NCBI GenBank assembly: GCA_035610835.1 | Contig: CM069446.1 | Coordinates: 75,253,062 to 75,317,061 of the forward strand | DNA length: 64,000 nucleotides | Direction: 5' to 3' | Source: Ophiura sarsii | Taxonomy: Eukaryota; Echinodermata; Ophiuroidea; Amphilepidida; Ophiuridae | Shown here: one piece after another, positions 30,988 through 43,086 of the stretch | Layout of the letters: each line of letters opens with the position of its first letter | Position numbering within the stretch: position 1 is the first letter of the stretch | The notes under the pieces: generated by a model | Seen by the model: only the letters and a program-made list of their open reading frames with translations | Database searches by the model: none | What the model was told of the DNA's origin: nothing | Translations under genes and position numbers: made by a program

Positions 30988-31790
30988 ACTACCAAAAGTG
31001 TATTAATGTTGTTTGTATTACTATTAAGAGTGAGCTATTGGTTCTCTATAGTGCTCATGAGGACGGTATTAGTAAGGCGTAATCAACATTCTTGAAATCA
31101 TCATTATATAATATTGGGGTAAATTCCGCTTTTAAAATTACTAAAACATGAATAATTACTTGATTGCTGTATATGCCAGTTCGAGGAACAACATGAGAAA
31201 AATGGTTTCAGATTCAAAACCACCTCACGAAAAACCCCACTGTCGTATGGCTTTTAACCAACGTGGCATATGTTTTTAAACTAAAAAGGTTAAGAGATCA
31301 AAAGCGTATGTGTATACGCATTTAGCTGTTATGCATAGACGGTAATGCGACTAAATTACTGACTGAGTAGTTCTATGTGTATAAAAATAACTTACCTTCA
31401 ATTTAACAACAACTTTCCATTATGGACCAAGGTACACCATGCATGGTACGCCAAACTTCCGTGATGACTTTAATACCGGTAGTTGTTGTAAACACCGCAA
31501 AGAGGAGGAGGACACCCACTACATGTAATAGTTGTACTATAAAAGTACAATTACTTCCTAGGAAAACTATTTCAGGAAATGACCAACATACATACAGTGC
31601 AGTGGTAACCAGAATATTTTCCCGGTAGTGTTAAAACTAAGAAATCGATTTTGTGTGACGGTGGGGAAACCCTGACTTTTAATACGCTACGGTGCAATAA
31701 TAATAAGCCACGCATACATAACTACCAAGTAATTTTACATAGGTACTTCCGCGTGACCTTAAAATACCACAGGGCATTGTCATCTATTAT
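30988..31790. repeat. Segmental duplication block, copy B (LINE-free)
   Basis: Collinear with 13283-13640 followed directly by 16199-16555. At the join (about 31350-31385, ACTAAATTACTGACTGAGTA) copy A carries the 2.5-kb LINE. This is therefore the empty-site allele of that insertion. Confidence 0.8.
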
Positions 31791-31926
31791 TATTTCAACA
31801 GATTATAATAGGTGGCGCTCGATACACTATGTGCTACTCCCAGATGGGGCAGGGCGGCGGAACCTTCGGTAAAACTCAAATGAGAAACAAAACAACCGCC
31901 CGGCTTATTTTCGAACCTTTCTTGAG

Positions 31927-31954
31927 CATGACGACTACAAATGTAGTCGTCATG
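31927..31954. other. Perfect 12-bp-stem hairpin
   Basis: CATGACGACTAC, loop AAAT, GTAGTCGTCATG. It is not followed by a T tract or any gene end that I can identify. Confidence 0.8.
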
Positions 31955-32099
31955 CCACCAATGTAAAATAAAGGAAAACTTAAAGGATTAAAACTTGAAG
32001 TTGGAATTCCTTATGCAGCTCAAAATAAATAGGAGCTATAAATGTCATAGCCAATAGGTGCAAGTAAAAAGAAGACGGAAAACAAAGACGTCAAGAAAA

Positions 32100-32345
32100 T
32101 AATTAGTGGGTGCAGGGGCGGAAATCCCGGGGGGGGGGGGGGGATGGGGGGATTTATCCCCCCCCCCCCCACTTTTTGACCTGGGGGGGATGGTCAATGT
32201 AATCATCCCCCCTGATTTTTCACATCTACCACAAAAAAAAACGGAAAAAAAGGGGGGGGGGGGAAAGGAAAAAAAGAAAGAAAAAAGGGGAAAAAGGAGA
32301 AAAAAAAGGAAAAAGAGAGAGAGGGAGGGACATAAGAACGTTTGG
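32100..32345. repeat. Low-complexity G, C and purine tracts
   Basis: A G run (32130-32143), a C run (32158-32171), another G run (about 32253-32263) and an A/G-rich stretch to 32330. The open frame across it is compositional only. Confidence 0.8.
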
Positions 32346-32454
32346 AGTTTATTGTACGTTGGTTAGGATACATACGCGTATGTACGTTAAGAATCCATCT
32401 TTTGGAGGTAACTAATTAACTTCTTTCTGGTATAGGCCTATCTGCCTATATAAA

Positions 32455-32800
32455 AAGCCAATATTGATCAGAAATAAAGTGATTGCTTTTCAATAAAATA
32501 TTGGTCAAAAGTATACCAGATCGCACGAAATGAGTTTGAAAATTGAAAAAAATTCTACCTCTCAGGGGGGCATATCCCCCAACCTCAGACGCCCCCTGTT
32601 GGAGCTTTTAAACCATCTATACTAAAATCAAGAATATATCAGTATAAAAAATGCTCAACTTCTTTTGTTCATTGATAAAAAACAAAATATTTATTGAAAA
32701 TTAAGCGATGGCTTTTCAATACAATATTCGTCAAAAGTATACACCAGATCGCACCAAATGAGTTTGAAATTTTTTTCTACTTCTGAGCCATAAATTCATG
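32455..32800. repeat. Two direct repeats of about 110 bp
   Basis: GCTTTTCAATAAAATATTGG with TCAAAAGTATACCAGATCGC and AAATGAGTTTGAAA appears near 32485 and again near 32710 with small changes. The intervening text contains a CATATCCCCCAACCTCAGAC patch. No coding signal. Confidence 0.65.
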
Positions 32801-33152
32801 TAATAATGAGCTAGATGACACAATAGCCGTAAGGGGAATTAGCCTAAGTGACAGGCCCTGTTACTTTTAACAAATTCAACCTTGACTTTCCTTGTCCTAA
32901 CAGCCTTGATTGTTTTACCATGAGTGGTTCGCTAGTGGGGAAAGAGAATGTGGTTACACCCTATAATAATGTAAATGTGTTAATATTATCATTTAAAGTT
33001 ATTTACTAATCTAAGGCTGGTTGCACGACGTATGGTCTTTAGTTGTTTTTGGTGTCAGTGTTTTCAAGAAAAATAATGAAATTTCTGACAAAAAAGGATC
33101 TTTCATTGGCAATTCCATGAGAGCTCTCTTTAACCCTCTACGAGAGCTCCCT

Positions 33153-33473
33153 TTAAAGGCATATTATGTGATCTTTTCAAAGTAGCGCCCTCTATCATTG
33201 ATTTTTACTATGAAAGCAGATTTTCTTGCAGATTTTAAGTTACAGATTAATACGATATACGATTCCTAATTACTTCAAAATCATTTTCAAATTTTACTAT
33301 AAATTCACTCTAAAACTATGATTTTGGGGTTATTATAGGAATCGTATCGCTCTGTAACTTGGAATATATTATGATTTATGGTCAGAAAAGTAAATATGCA
33401 AGAAAATCTGCTTCCAATTTTTTTTCGAGGATTGAGGGCGTCCCCTGGAAAAGATCACATAATATACCTTTAA
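33153..33473. mobile_element. 321-bp GATCTTTTC inverted-repeat MITE (complete copy)
   Basis: TTAAAGGCATATTATGTGAT and CTTTTC at the left are mirrored by GAAAAGATCACATAATATAC and CTTTAA at the right. Inner arms (TTTTCTTGCAGATTT, CGATTCCTAATTACTTC) also pair. A partial copy is at 13010-13262. The 74- and 64-codon frames overlapping it are shadows. Confidence 0.8.
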
Positions 33474-33769
33474 GGGTGAAATTAAGGATGACACTTTCAA
33501 GAAAGGAAATAGGTGAAACGGCAATGGAAAGTTTGTTCCGCCAGCATATCACACCTTTTTTGATCATGTTTGTCATATCTTAATGTATGAATCTGAATCA
33601 ATAGGCCTATATAGAACTCCTAATTGTATCAACATTGTCCATGAATAGATTGCGAATTAAAAAATGTGTTTATCATGTGGCTATCAATGATGTGTTAGCC
33701 TCTATATACAGCACCATCAATGACATGATATCATAAATTAAAGAATGCATTTAAGGACTCGTGACTCGG

Positions 33770-33858
33770 ACTCGGACATCAAGGACTCGGACTCGGACTC
33801 GGTCAGGGGCTCGGTCTCGGTTCTCGGACTCGGGATGTAAGGACTCGGACTCGGGTAG
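33770..33858. repeat. (GGACTC)n hexamer repeat
   Basis: GGACTCGGACTCGGACTCGG-type tandem hexamers with interruptions. Confidence 0.9.
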
Positions 33859-33998
33859 TATAGGGTCCTAAAAATACCTTATCTGTCAAGAAATAGCTAT
33901 TCGAAATAAACCAAAGACGGTCTTTGAACAAACCTTCCAATTTAATGCTTGCAGCTGATGCTGATTGTGTTACATCTTAGAATGCTTTATTTCTTGTT

Positions 33999-34946
33999 AC
34001 TCTCTTAATGTAAAAGAGTGAAAATGTCACTCGTTGTTCAGAGTGAAGTCATTGTCACTCGTAAAGAGTGATTTTTCACTCGGTGTCGAGTGACTTTTCA
34101 CTCTGTGCGGTTGATGAGTTCAGAGTGAAATTATTGTCACTCGAAAAGAGTGATTTTCACTCTGTGTCGAGTGACTTTTCACTCTGTGCGAGTGATCAGT
34201 TGTACCAGATTTAAATAATTTGAGAGCCGGAACACAATCAAATAGAAAAATATTCAAAAACTCAAAATGTTCTTTATTTTATTAAATTTAAACATTATTG
34301 AAGTGATAATTAATGATGATATCAATGTTAATTGTTTCTGCAATAATTTTAAAGTCCAAATAATGATTAAATAATAATTACACTTATGAAACGCGTTAAA
34401 ACATCATCGATAAAAAACACCATAGAAAGTAGATTTAGATATACTTTACATAGAGAAATATCATGTTGATACATGATATAATTTCACTACCGAAAGGAAG
34501 TGATAATGTAACATAGGCAAACGACAGCAGTTGTTTGGTCGAGAAAAAGTAAGTATTGTTTGGATAATGACTCTTTGTTTGTTATTCAAATTTTCTATTG
34601 AATTGCAAGTTATTCATATGAATGTGATTAAGTAATTAAAATGTTCCATTATTGTTCACTCTCAATGGGGGTGAAGTTCACTCTAAATGAGTGAAATTCA
34701 CTCCTTATATATTCACTCTTTATTCACTCCAATGGAGTGATCACTGTAGGCACTCTTCGAAGAGTGAAATTTCACTCATTCCTGGAGTGAACAAAATTCA
34801 CTCTTTTTTGGAGTGAAAATGGTTCCACTCTTTCAAGGAGTGACTTTCACTATATTAGAGTGATCACTGTAGGCACTCCTTTGAAGAGTGAATATTCACT
34901 CGATCCATTAGAGTGGAACTTCACTCTTTTACATTTAGAGAGTATA
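33999..34946. mobile_element. Inverted-repeat element packed with GAGTGA/TCACTC motifs
   Basis: The termini TACTCTCTTAATGTAAAAGA and GTGA at the left, and their mirrored TCACTCTTTTACATTTAGAG and AGTA at the right, bound the element. Inside the left 190 bp I count about 15 GAGTGA or TCACTC words. Inside the right 270 bp I count about 17, often as facing pairs a few bases apart. A GAGTGATCACTGTAGGCACT block occurs twice (about 34735 and 34858). The central 450 bp is AT-rich and lacks the motif. Non-coding. Confidence 0.75.
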
Positions 34947-35029
34947 CTTAACTTCTGAAGACTCCTGCATTCCGCAGCTGGGTGCCTAAGACAAGAGCGG
35001 AGGATAATGACAGGTCTTTGCGTAACTCT

Positions 35030-35133
35030 AACCTCCTATCAGTCCCCAGAGCTCGTACTCAGAGATATGCGAGAAGTCCCATCCCGTACATGGTCAGGTT
35101 GTGGAATGCAGAAGCTTCGAAAGCTTAAGGGTG
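35030..35133 (+). pseudogene. Short LINE reverse-transcriptase C-terminal remnant
   Basis: One frame reads LSVPRARTQRYARSPIPYMV then RLWNAEASKA and a stop. This resembles the R-T-x-R-Y-x-x-S-x-I-P-x-x-x-R-x-WN end of many non-LTR retrotransposon proteins. Only about 35 residues survive. Confidence 0.4.
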
Positions 35134-36320
35134 TATGGTATATTGAGTGACTCTGTATAATTGTTGGCTGTTGCCTTTAATTTCTTGCCTTTTCGCCCAG
35201 TTAATCTGGGCATATAGTTTGGCTTTCAGGTGGGTAGGGGGCCGATTTTGGTTGACTCAGGTGGTAAAAATGTACCGTTTTTTGTGGCTAAACATGAATT
35301 AAGTGGCAAAAATGGCAAAAACATGCCTATGTTACATCAGAATGTTGGTCGAACGAGGGAAAACGCTCTTGTATTTCCGAAGATATCGAAAATAAAAGAA
35401 TAAAGTTAGGGCTATCATGCTATTCCAGCGTGGTGTTAGATTGGTTTCTGTTATCATCGACTCTCTACATAGATATCACGGTTTGCTCCCCCGTTGGGTC
35501 CGCCCACCGCCGCGCCAGGCTCAGAGAATTGGAAGTTTGCGCTAATTGGTTCATCGATGAAAGTTTGCCCAGAGACCAGCGTATTATAGATGAGGTGACC
35601 GTTGTTTACATTTAGGACGCTCTCTGTTGATTTGAGACAAAACACACCGGGCAAGAGTTCCTATAGTTTACATAGGCCAGATCAGGTTTTCTAACTAGAG
35701 TGTGGTGTCACAGCAAATTGTTATCAAAACTGTCTTTAAACTTGCTTAGGAATGCTATAAGCTATCGCATTTCACACACACAAAAAAAAAAATGAGTTTT
35801 ACAATTCATTAGAAAGAAATGTCATGTTGTCTTCATTAACTTTACTGTATATTCTGCCTGGAGGGAATCAACAGAGGGTGTCCCATTTGTAAATACATGA
35901 CGTCACCGGTCACACCATCTATAAATAAGGCCTATTAACAGACCTTGACAACTATATCCATGCATCGTAGTCCAAATCTAGTAAATTATAGTAATTTATT
36001 GAAACTGATTTAATTTGGCGCAAAGGAATCGGGAAAGGAATACAGATATGATGTGCATAGATATGATGCGACTACGAGGTAAATTTTTTGGATAAATCTA
36101 ATATTCTTTGATTAGAAAGAGAACTCATTTATTTTGCATGGGTGAATTGGGTGAAGGGTTCTTTGTTTTACGGTGGCCCCTGGAATCTAAAAATAATTGG
36201 TATTTATTATTCCGCTAATATTGAAAATTTACATTAAGAAATAATCTACAATTCAAGAATGATATTTATCTATGATAGGATTTAGTAAAATTTTTGACGC
36301 ATCATTATCACATTTATTGA
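35134..36320. other. No recognisable gene
   Basis: Mixed sequence with one GC-richer patch (35480-35530). The 61- and 66-codon frames there overlap on opposite strands and match nothing I know. Confidence 0.4.
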
Positions 36321-36324
36321 AAAG

Positions 36325-36650
36325 TTAAGGCCATGTTTTTGAGATAAATAATGTTTTTTTCCCGCGACCTATTTGTATTGCGGAATTAGGGAGGGTGTAA
36401 TACGTCAGCACCCATCCCGTCAAAACGTGCGTGTTGGCCCGGCATTGTTGTTTTGTTATGGTTGCTTGAAGACGTGTGTAACAGACAGCACTCGTAAATT
36501 CCCACCTGCGGCCAATCAATTGACTGGATTGTAATAACTGAACCACTTGTAATAATGTGAGTTACAATCCCCATTGCTCCGTTAACTAAACCCTGTTCAG
36601 TTAAAAGATTTCTCAATAGCATGATTCGTGTATTTTTGGAAATATGCAAA
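36325..36650 (-). pseudogene. PIF1-like helicase C-terminal remnant (possibly Helitron-derived)
   Basis: On the minus strand KNTRIMLLRNLLTEQGLVNG then AMGIV is the conserved C-terminal block of PIF1-family helicases. Later, in a shifted frame, LPNSAIQIGRGKKTLF is compatible with the final conserved strand. The central LAWALTIHKSQG-type motif is not readable. Helitrons commonly carry such helicases, but no HUH nuclease remains here, so the source is inferred. Confidence 0.5.
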
Positions 36651-36731
36651 GCTCTTTTATTACATTTCGACTATTCAAAAAAATTATACAAATTTACATT
36701 CACAATCTTGGAACACTGATCTATCTATATA

Positions 36732-36947
36732 CACTGCAAAAACTGCAGAACGTATTCAAATGTAACAGATTGAGAACATGTTCTGAACATGTTCTGAACA
36801 TGTGTTCTGAACACGTTCAGAACATATCCAAGAACACGTTCAGAACATGTTCTAAATCTGTTACATTTTGAACATGTTCTGGAACACCTGGAGAACACAC
36901 CGTGAACATGTTCTGAACGCGTCATGTGTTCTGCACTTTTTGCAGTG
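36732..36947. mobile_element. 216-bp TA-flanked MITE with GAACATGTTC palindromes
   Basis: The ends CACTGCAAAAACTGCAGAAC and GTTCTGCACTTTTTGCAGTG are inverted repeats flanked by TA (36730-36731, 36948-36949). The interior contains five exact GAACATGTTC decamers (36774, 36785, 36843, 36870, 36904) and several near matches such as GAACACGTTC. Inner TGTAACAGAT/ATCTGTTACA words add another inverted pair. Confidence 0.8.
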
Positions 36948-36949
36948 TA

Positions 36950-38035
36950 AGTGTTTATAATGCAAACTTGTTGGAAGCTATTTAAAAACAGGCATTGAGG
37001 AATACAGAAAAACCCCATACTGTCTCTACAAAATAGGTACCCGTTCAGGGATTGCATATAGACCTTTGGCCAGTAGTGTATCATGCATAAAGAACAATGC
37101 ACAAATAATTCAACCATTAATGTAACGCCTATAGTCCCGATTTTTTTTTATGGTATGAATTGCCAATGCAATTCCCTAAACGTTAAATGTGAGTCATTAT
37201 ATTCTAGTGAAAAAAGATCTTATATTTATCTACTGTCTGCAAAGATTATTTATAAAACAAAATAAATTCATTACAATTAGTATCTCATTTGTAGTGATTG
37301 TATTATTTACAAAAACATTATAAGCATGATAAGTGCTGACTGAAACTTGAATGCCCCAAACTTCTCTGTAATACATCAAAGCTCCAGTCAATGTCTCTAT
37401 GATATGAAAAATCTATACAACACTATTCTATATAACACTATCAACTAAGCTAAACCAAAACGGGAGTCCCACTCAAAAGGTTTCTTACTTAAATTGTCCT
37501 AAAAGTCGACATTGTATAGGTAACATCTTTCTGGTTCACTAATCCGACAAAATTAGTTCCATAATGCATAAATTTATTTGTAAAGAGGAAATAAATGATA
37601 TGACACAGTAAGAGAAATTGAAAGATTTACAATGTAATATCCAAAATATATCATCTTATAGTCTAACGCTGAAAAATTAACCAGTTTGTCCACTGTCAAA
37701 AATTATACCGTTTTTAATAAGTTCTATAAAATGTCATGCGGTGTGCTTGGCTCAGCAGTTTTTCGATGAAATGGCCCCAAAGTATATACACCGCCATGTA
37801 GATCGCCTGCCTCTCTGAACCCAGACGTCACAAATTCAACCCCTGGGGGAGTGGGGGCACTTTCCCCCTCGCTATTTGGCCACGGGAATTAGGGTTAATA
37901 AACCTTATTTACCTTAAAATACTATACAAACGTAGCATTATAATAGTACATTAGACTTTCATAGCGGAACCCGACGAGCTACAGCTGAGACTCCCAACAT
38001 GATTGTCCCCAAAGTGGAGTTCACCTCATTGCAAG
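36950..38035. other. No recognisable gene
   Basis: AT-rich. A patch at 37740-37900 with an AATTCAACCCC word weakly resembles a degraded tRNA-derived repeat on the minus strand, without a clear A box. Confidence 0.35.
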
Positions 38036-38039
38036 AAAA

Positions 38040-38215
38040 TTTACCTGAAACAGGGATTTCCCTTTTAAAGGGAATTTTTATTATTTGTAATATATTTATT
38101 TGTATATATATATAATTGGTGTCATTTGTATGTATTTAATTGTAAGATTGTATGCAATTCAGCCTTTGGCTGCTATGTACATTTGTTTAATAAACCTTGA
38201 ATAATAATAATAACA
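38040..38215 (+). repeat. Probable retroelement 3' tail
   Basis: AATTCAGCCTTTGGCTGCTA and AATAAACCTTG followed by a short (AATAAT)n run resemble the 3' UTR and tail of a LINE or SINE. No coding part is attached. Confidence 0.4.
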
Positions 38216-38429
38216 TTGGACAAATGAAACTAATGACGCTCGGTACGCAAATCGTCATAATTGCTTTTATCCTTCTGAATCTTTCCCAAATGTTCAGGGC
38301 AACAACAGATTCATTGTCATTGTGCTATTAAAGTCCAAACCAACTACTAAAATCGGCAATTTGGAAAAAAACGTGTCGCGTAAATATATTATAATAAATC
38401 AATATTTAGAAGAGTAATCCCAAATACTA

Positions 38430-38655
38430 ATCTTAAGAAGTTAAAGACACTATAAGCCAATAAGCCTAAATAATATTGGAAAACTAACATTCAGATGTAA
38501 GTTATTATTATTACGGTATTACGAAATTCATATAGGCCTATTTAGTATTTGTGTTATATTTTTCAATAATCGCTCTGTATTCTTAGTAAGTTTAGACACA
38601 TACACAAAAAATGTTTTTATTGATATTCTCTTAACACTTTCCACGCGGCTATTAC
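38430..38655. repeat. Dispersed repeat shared with 19190-19410
   Basis: It is collinear with 19190-19410 and leads at 38631 into TTAACACTTTCCACGCGGC, the left end of the CACGCGG MITE. That end is cut after about 25 bp by a TACAGGGTGAGTCAAAAAG sequence resembling the terminus of the element at 43087. This looks like a nested insertion without a visible right half. Confidence 0.6.
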
Positions 38656-39655
38656 TACAGGGTGAGTCAAAAAGAACTTGATCAGGAATGAATATTTGTT
38701 TAAAAATATACCAAACAAATTTGACAAACCAATGAGGCACGTATTCAAAGAGCAACTTATTCCGCTCATATGACAAAAGGAATCATTGAAATCGATCAAT
38801 TATATCAAGAGCTATGCCTGTATTAATCAAAGAACCACTTTTTTAGCTATCCATGGAACGCCTAATTCTCTTGAAATCTATCCACTCTAAGAATGCTAAG
38901 TGGGCAGCAAAACCATTTCTGATGTTTGTCCTCTAGCTCTAAGGTGTCTTAATTGTTAAAGTGGGCCTTTAAGGATTGATCATTTTCTTATTGTTGTCAA
39001 TGATTTCTAGTTTTATGCACACCATTCCCACCTGTGTTTGAAACTCCCGGGCTTTAATCTCATTTGAATACGAATGCCCGTGTGTACATTTTGCTACATG
39101 GTAGAGGAAAAGGTAGCTCATTAACATAATTTTCGTTACCCCTATCGTGTTGGAGCATGCGATTCATGTAGTCGTGTAGTATTTGTTCTTCCCGATATGA
39201 ATACCGCTGTTGGTAAATTAAAAACATGTGCCAAGTACCCTAATTAATCAAAACAAAACTGCAGTCCCTAAAATAAGTTATAGCGTATGCCAATGTGCCA
39301 TCACTTTCCATTCAAATGACCGTCATTTGTGAATCGATTGCTTTATCTCTTGTCTATTGAGTGGAAAGACGCTATTGAAATGGACGGATAGGTTGCCCTT
39401 TTATAGCTTTGGAATCACGGGTATTAGCGGAACTCGTTTTTAGTGAAATCGATTTAATACCTGCAATCATTACAATGACCCCTAATTTGTCAACATCATC
39501 GGTACCCAAAGGAAATTGAATAGGGGTGTTGCTGTTTTAATCCATATATTATAGTTCTTTTGAAGAATAACAAAAATCTCTAAATGTTTTGTTGTTGCAT
39601 AGGAGGCCTTAGTTTAAAGCTGGTTAAGGTGTAGTGCATTTTGCGAATAAACCCC
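38656..39655. other. No recognisable gene
   Basis: AT-rich single-copy-looking DNA following the CAGGGTGAGTC half-element. No sustained frame beyond short shadows at 38528-38799. Confidence 0.4.
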
Positions 39656-39699
39656 GGAATAAACAAACAAACAAACACACAAACCATTACAACTCGGAC

Positions 39700-39990
39700 G
39701 TCTGCCATCTACAGTAGATAGCATCCATATATTCTTGCATTCATCACTTAGATATAACTCAATTTTATTGCTTTCTTCAGTAGATAAACACCCGGCGTTA
39801 CATTTCTATCTTCAGTAGATAGTACCCATATATTGCATTACTATCTTCAGTAGATACCCGTATGTTATATTGCTATCTTAAGTAGATAGTATACTAATAT
39901 ATTATATTGCTATCTTCAGATAACATATGATATATTGCTATCTTCAGTAGATAGCATTCATGAATTATTACATTGATATCTTCACCTTAG
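39700..39990. repeat. Tandem array with CTATCTTCAGTAGATAG palindromic core
   Basis: Seven or so spaced copies of the 17-bp near-palindrome TATCTTCAGTAGATA separated by 25-40 bp of AT-rich sequence (CCATATATTGCATTA-like). The core resembles that of the large satellite at 54980-56285. An AAAC microsatellite precedes it at 39662-39680. Confidence 0.75.
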
Positions 39991-42900
39991 CATAATATCT
40001 ATATAAACAGCACCGTGCGTGAATTTACACCTATGGACCAACCCGTTCGACCCCTAGTTATCGTCCTTGCATGGGCGGGTCTCGAACTAGAGCTAGAGTA
40101 ATTCGTCTATCATGTTCACCATGTGTAGGAAAACTGCCTTATGCACTCGTAAAAACCCCTTTCCATGAGAGCCAACTATACACCTACTACAATTTAAATA
40201 AAGTTACATTTCTTGTTTTTAGTCACCCATTTTTGTATCAAATGACCACAAAAGTGACACAAAAACACGTAAACAAATTCCTAGAAAAAATTAAAAAAAT
40301 TAATCTCCTTTTCAGTTGGTGTAATTGACCCTAAGAAGGGGCTTTCTAACGTTTTTATTTGTTTATTTTATTAAAATGAAGAGTGATCGATTGATGATAA
40401 TTATACACACAAAGTTTATCGATCCTAGACCAATATTGTTTTAAGTGCATGGTGCAGTGGCAATTGAAATGGAAATTTAAGGCATAGGCCTATTATGGCT
40501 TGTTGTAGGGGGATCATTGGTTGTTAAGTTTGTTTGTTTGTTTGTTTGTTTACACGGTCGATCCGTGCAGACACACGCTTGGGTCCTGAAGTGACCAGAC
40601 TCAAGCAAATTGCTCGGACCAGGCTTAAAAAGCCTATATAAGCATGCTGGTTGAATTATTATTAAAAACAGCCACTCCCAACAAATAAAGTTAACAATTT
40701 TGCTGTCAGCCTTCAGACATGGTCACAGGTCACTAATAGGTATATCAAATAAGGTGGGGCCGTTTCAAAAAATCCTTAAAATCGTGATACGTATACGTGT
40801 CTCTATTTTAAATAGAAGTTGTCAAAAAAACATAACATTTTTGGTATCATATTAAAGACAATTTATCCAGCTACCGGATAAAAAAAGGATTAAAGCCACA
40901 TGTTTAGCAACAGTGAAGTTATCAATCTAAACGTCGAGTGAGTCAAGGGTGGGGCCGGTGGATGAGGCGCCGGTGGATGAGGCGCCCATAGGTTTCTACA
41001 CAAAATAGCGGAAAACTAGAACTTTTGAAATTGATGCCATTTTAAAAGTATACATAGGAAAGTTTTCAAACTTCTCATATGTGTTAATAACATGTGCCTG
41101 CTACTATGAATAATAATATTGAATTGTTATCTAGACATTCTCTACTAGAATATGATGTTCAATTCAGGGAGTGTTTTAATGTAAGTAAAAAAACAGTTTT
41201 ATTCATTTTATTGATTAAACAATGGCCAAATCGCAGTCTCTCTATTTCATTTGTGTGACTCTTCGGTCCTTTTCTACCCTGGGTTATAAACATTTAACTA
41301 AAAAAGCCAGAAGTGTTTCTTCACAGAATTGTTCATAGGTTTATGAAAAATTTGCTATTTAGACCTATTTTGGACCACCCTGTATTCAAAATAAAAGGAA
41401 CTTTAATGATATTCATGTAGTTCATTTTGATAACCATTTTGCTTTAAATTAAATAGTCCATGCTAACTAAATTTCATAAATATTATATACAAACCTTCAT
41501 TTTATGCATTATTTCATCATAATTTTAGACATCCTGTACTTTTTTCTGTGTACATTTTGGGCAGGTGATTCTTAGCAAATTTGGTAGCACCTTCTGCGGT
41601 TGTTCTGATTTTGGTGACTATCTTCAGCTAAACCCTAATTGTACAAACTATCAAAATATTTTGTGAGGAGCAAAAACGATCAACTTTTTTATGTTCCACC
41701 CTGTAAAAATGTGACACACCATGTATAATTTGATTCTTTTTTGCAAAAATGAAAAACCTTGAATCATAAGCTTTCCAACAATATATAGTTTGTGGGTCAT
41801 TAAGTATGTAGAACTTAAGTTTTGTCCCGTTTAATCAGAATTGGTGCATTTCTCAACATTATTAGAAGTGAAACATTTTTTTGGACCAGTTTGTGACTTC
41901 TGACCACATGAGACAAGAATAGTCTTGATCCAATCTCATTTATGCCACTGGCGTATAAGCACCTTTCCTGGTATAAGTGACCTGAATACTACCATGAGAT
42001 TCATATGCAGTTCAATGAGTCTAGCACTAGGGACCTGCCTCCACGAGTCATTGTATTGACGTGAATCAATTGCAACACATTTTTTTTAAAGTATCTTAAA
42101 GACAAGTTAACCTCATTTAAAAAAGGCCATCTAGATCTTGGCATATTTCACAGCATTTAACATGTTTAACATGGGTTTTCCTCAGGATCCTCAACTGAGA
42201 TGACAACACGAAACCACAAACAAATTAAATGCCGCTAACGAGATTGCTAAAACTGTGGCTTACGGGAAACAAATTATATACCAAAACGACGTCGTATCTC
42301 TTATAAAAGCACAAATTAGCCTATTTCAAATTAAATAATCACGAAGTTAAGATCAATACTAGAGCGGTTCTCGGCTTTCGCGGTTCTCGGTTTTTGCGGT
42401 TCTCGGGGTTTGTGGTTTGAGATTTTGAACAAAACCTGACTGGGTCCTGTTAGTGAATAGAGTTGGTCTCATCCTTTGTATATTTGTAAGGGGAACAGTC
42501 TTTATCAGATTTCAGACGAACTGATATAATGAGATGAGTGACAATGTCCCCATTGAAATATTAAGGTTACTGTGGGGTATGCTGTTTTACTGAATTGGTG
42601 CATAAACATGGTTATTAAAAAATTGAGTTGATGGACATAACATATTTACAAAGCTAATCATATTATTTTCAATTTTGTATATATTTTTAATTGGCGCATT
42701 TACGTGGATGTGGGTTATGTAAAGTGAAAGTGGAAGCAGCGATTTAGCCAAGAACGGGGTGCTATCTAGTTTGATTGGACTCAAAATAATGGGACAAGTG
42801 TATGATTTTTTTGCCGAACAATGTTTATTATGCACACATACAACATCCTTACTATAAAAATAGTTGTAGTTTGTTCATTAAAAACGAAATTTCTAGGATA

Positions 42901-43080
42901 TATTCCTTCTGCGATTATTTTTAGTGCTATAGTTTACTTAGTTCCAAATTGGCGGAAACTGTTTACATATGATTTAATTTGTGGAAGAATAGGCAATTAA
43001 AACACTTGCATTTTTGTTTTGTTTGCAAAAATCGTTCTTATAGGCTTGGATAAATTGTGTGCGCGGATTGATAATAGCTG
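39991..43080. other. Long AT-rich stretch without a recognisable gene
   Basis: No credible coding frame in 3 kb. Small features are a TTTG microsatellite (about 40528-40550), a duplicated GCCGGTGGATGAGGCGCC word (40955-40986) and a minisatellite GGTTCTCGG unit (42365-42420). Two words, CCACCCTGTATTC (41378) and CCACCCTGTAAA (41696), resemble right termini of TA-type MITEs. Confidence 0.45.
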
Positions 43081-43086
43081 AATATA

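Noticed and set aside
33359..33583. Overlapping 74- and 64-codon frames on opposite strands
   Set aside because: They lie across the right arm of a MITE and are shadows of the inverted repeat.
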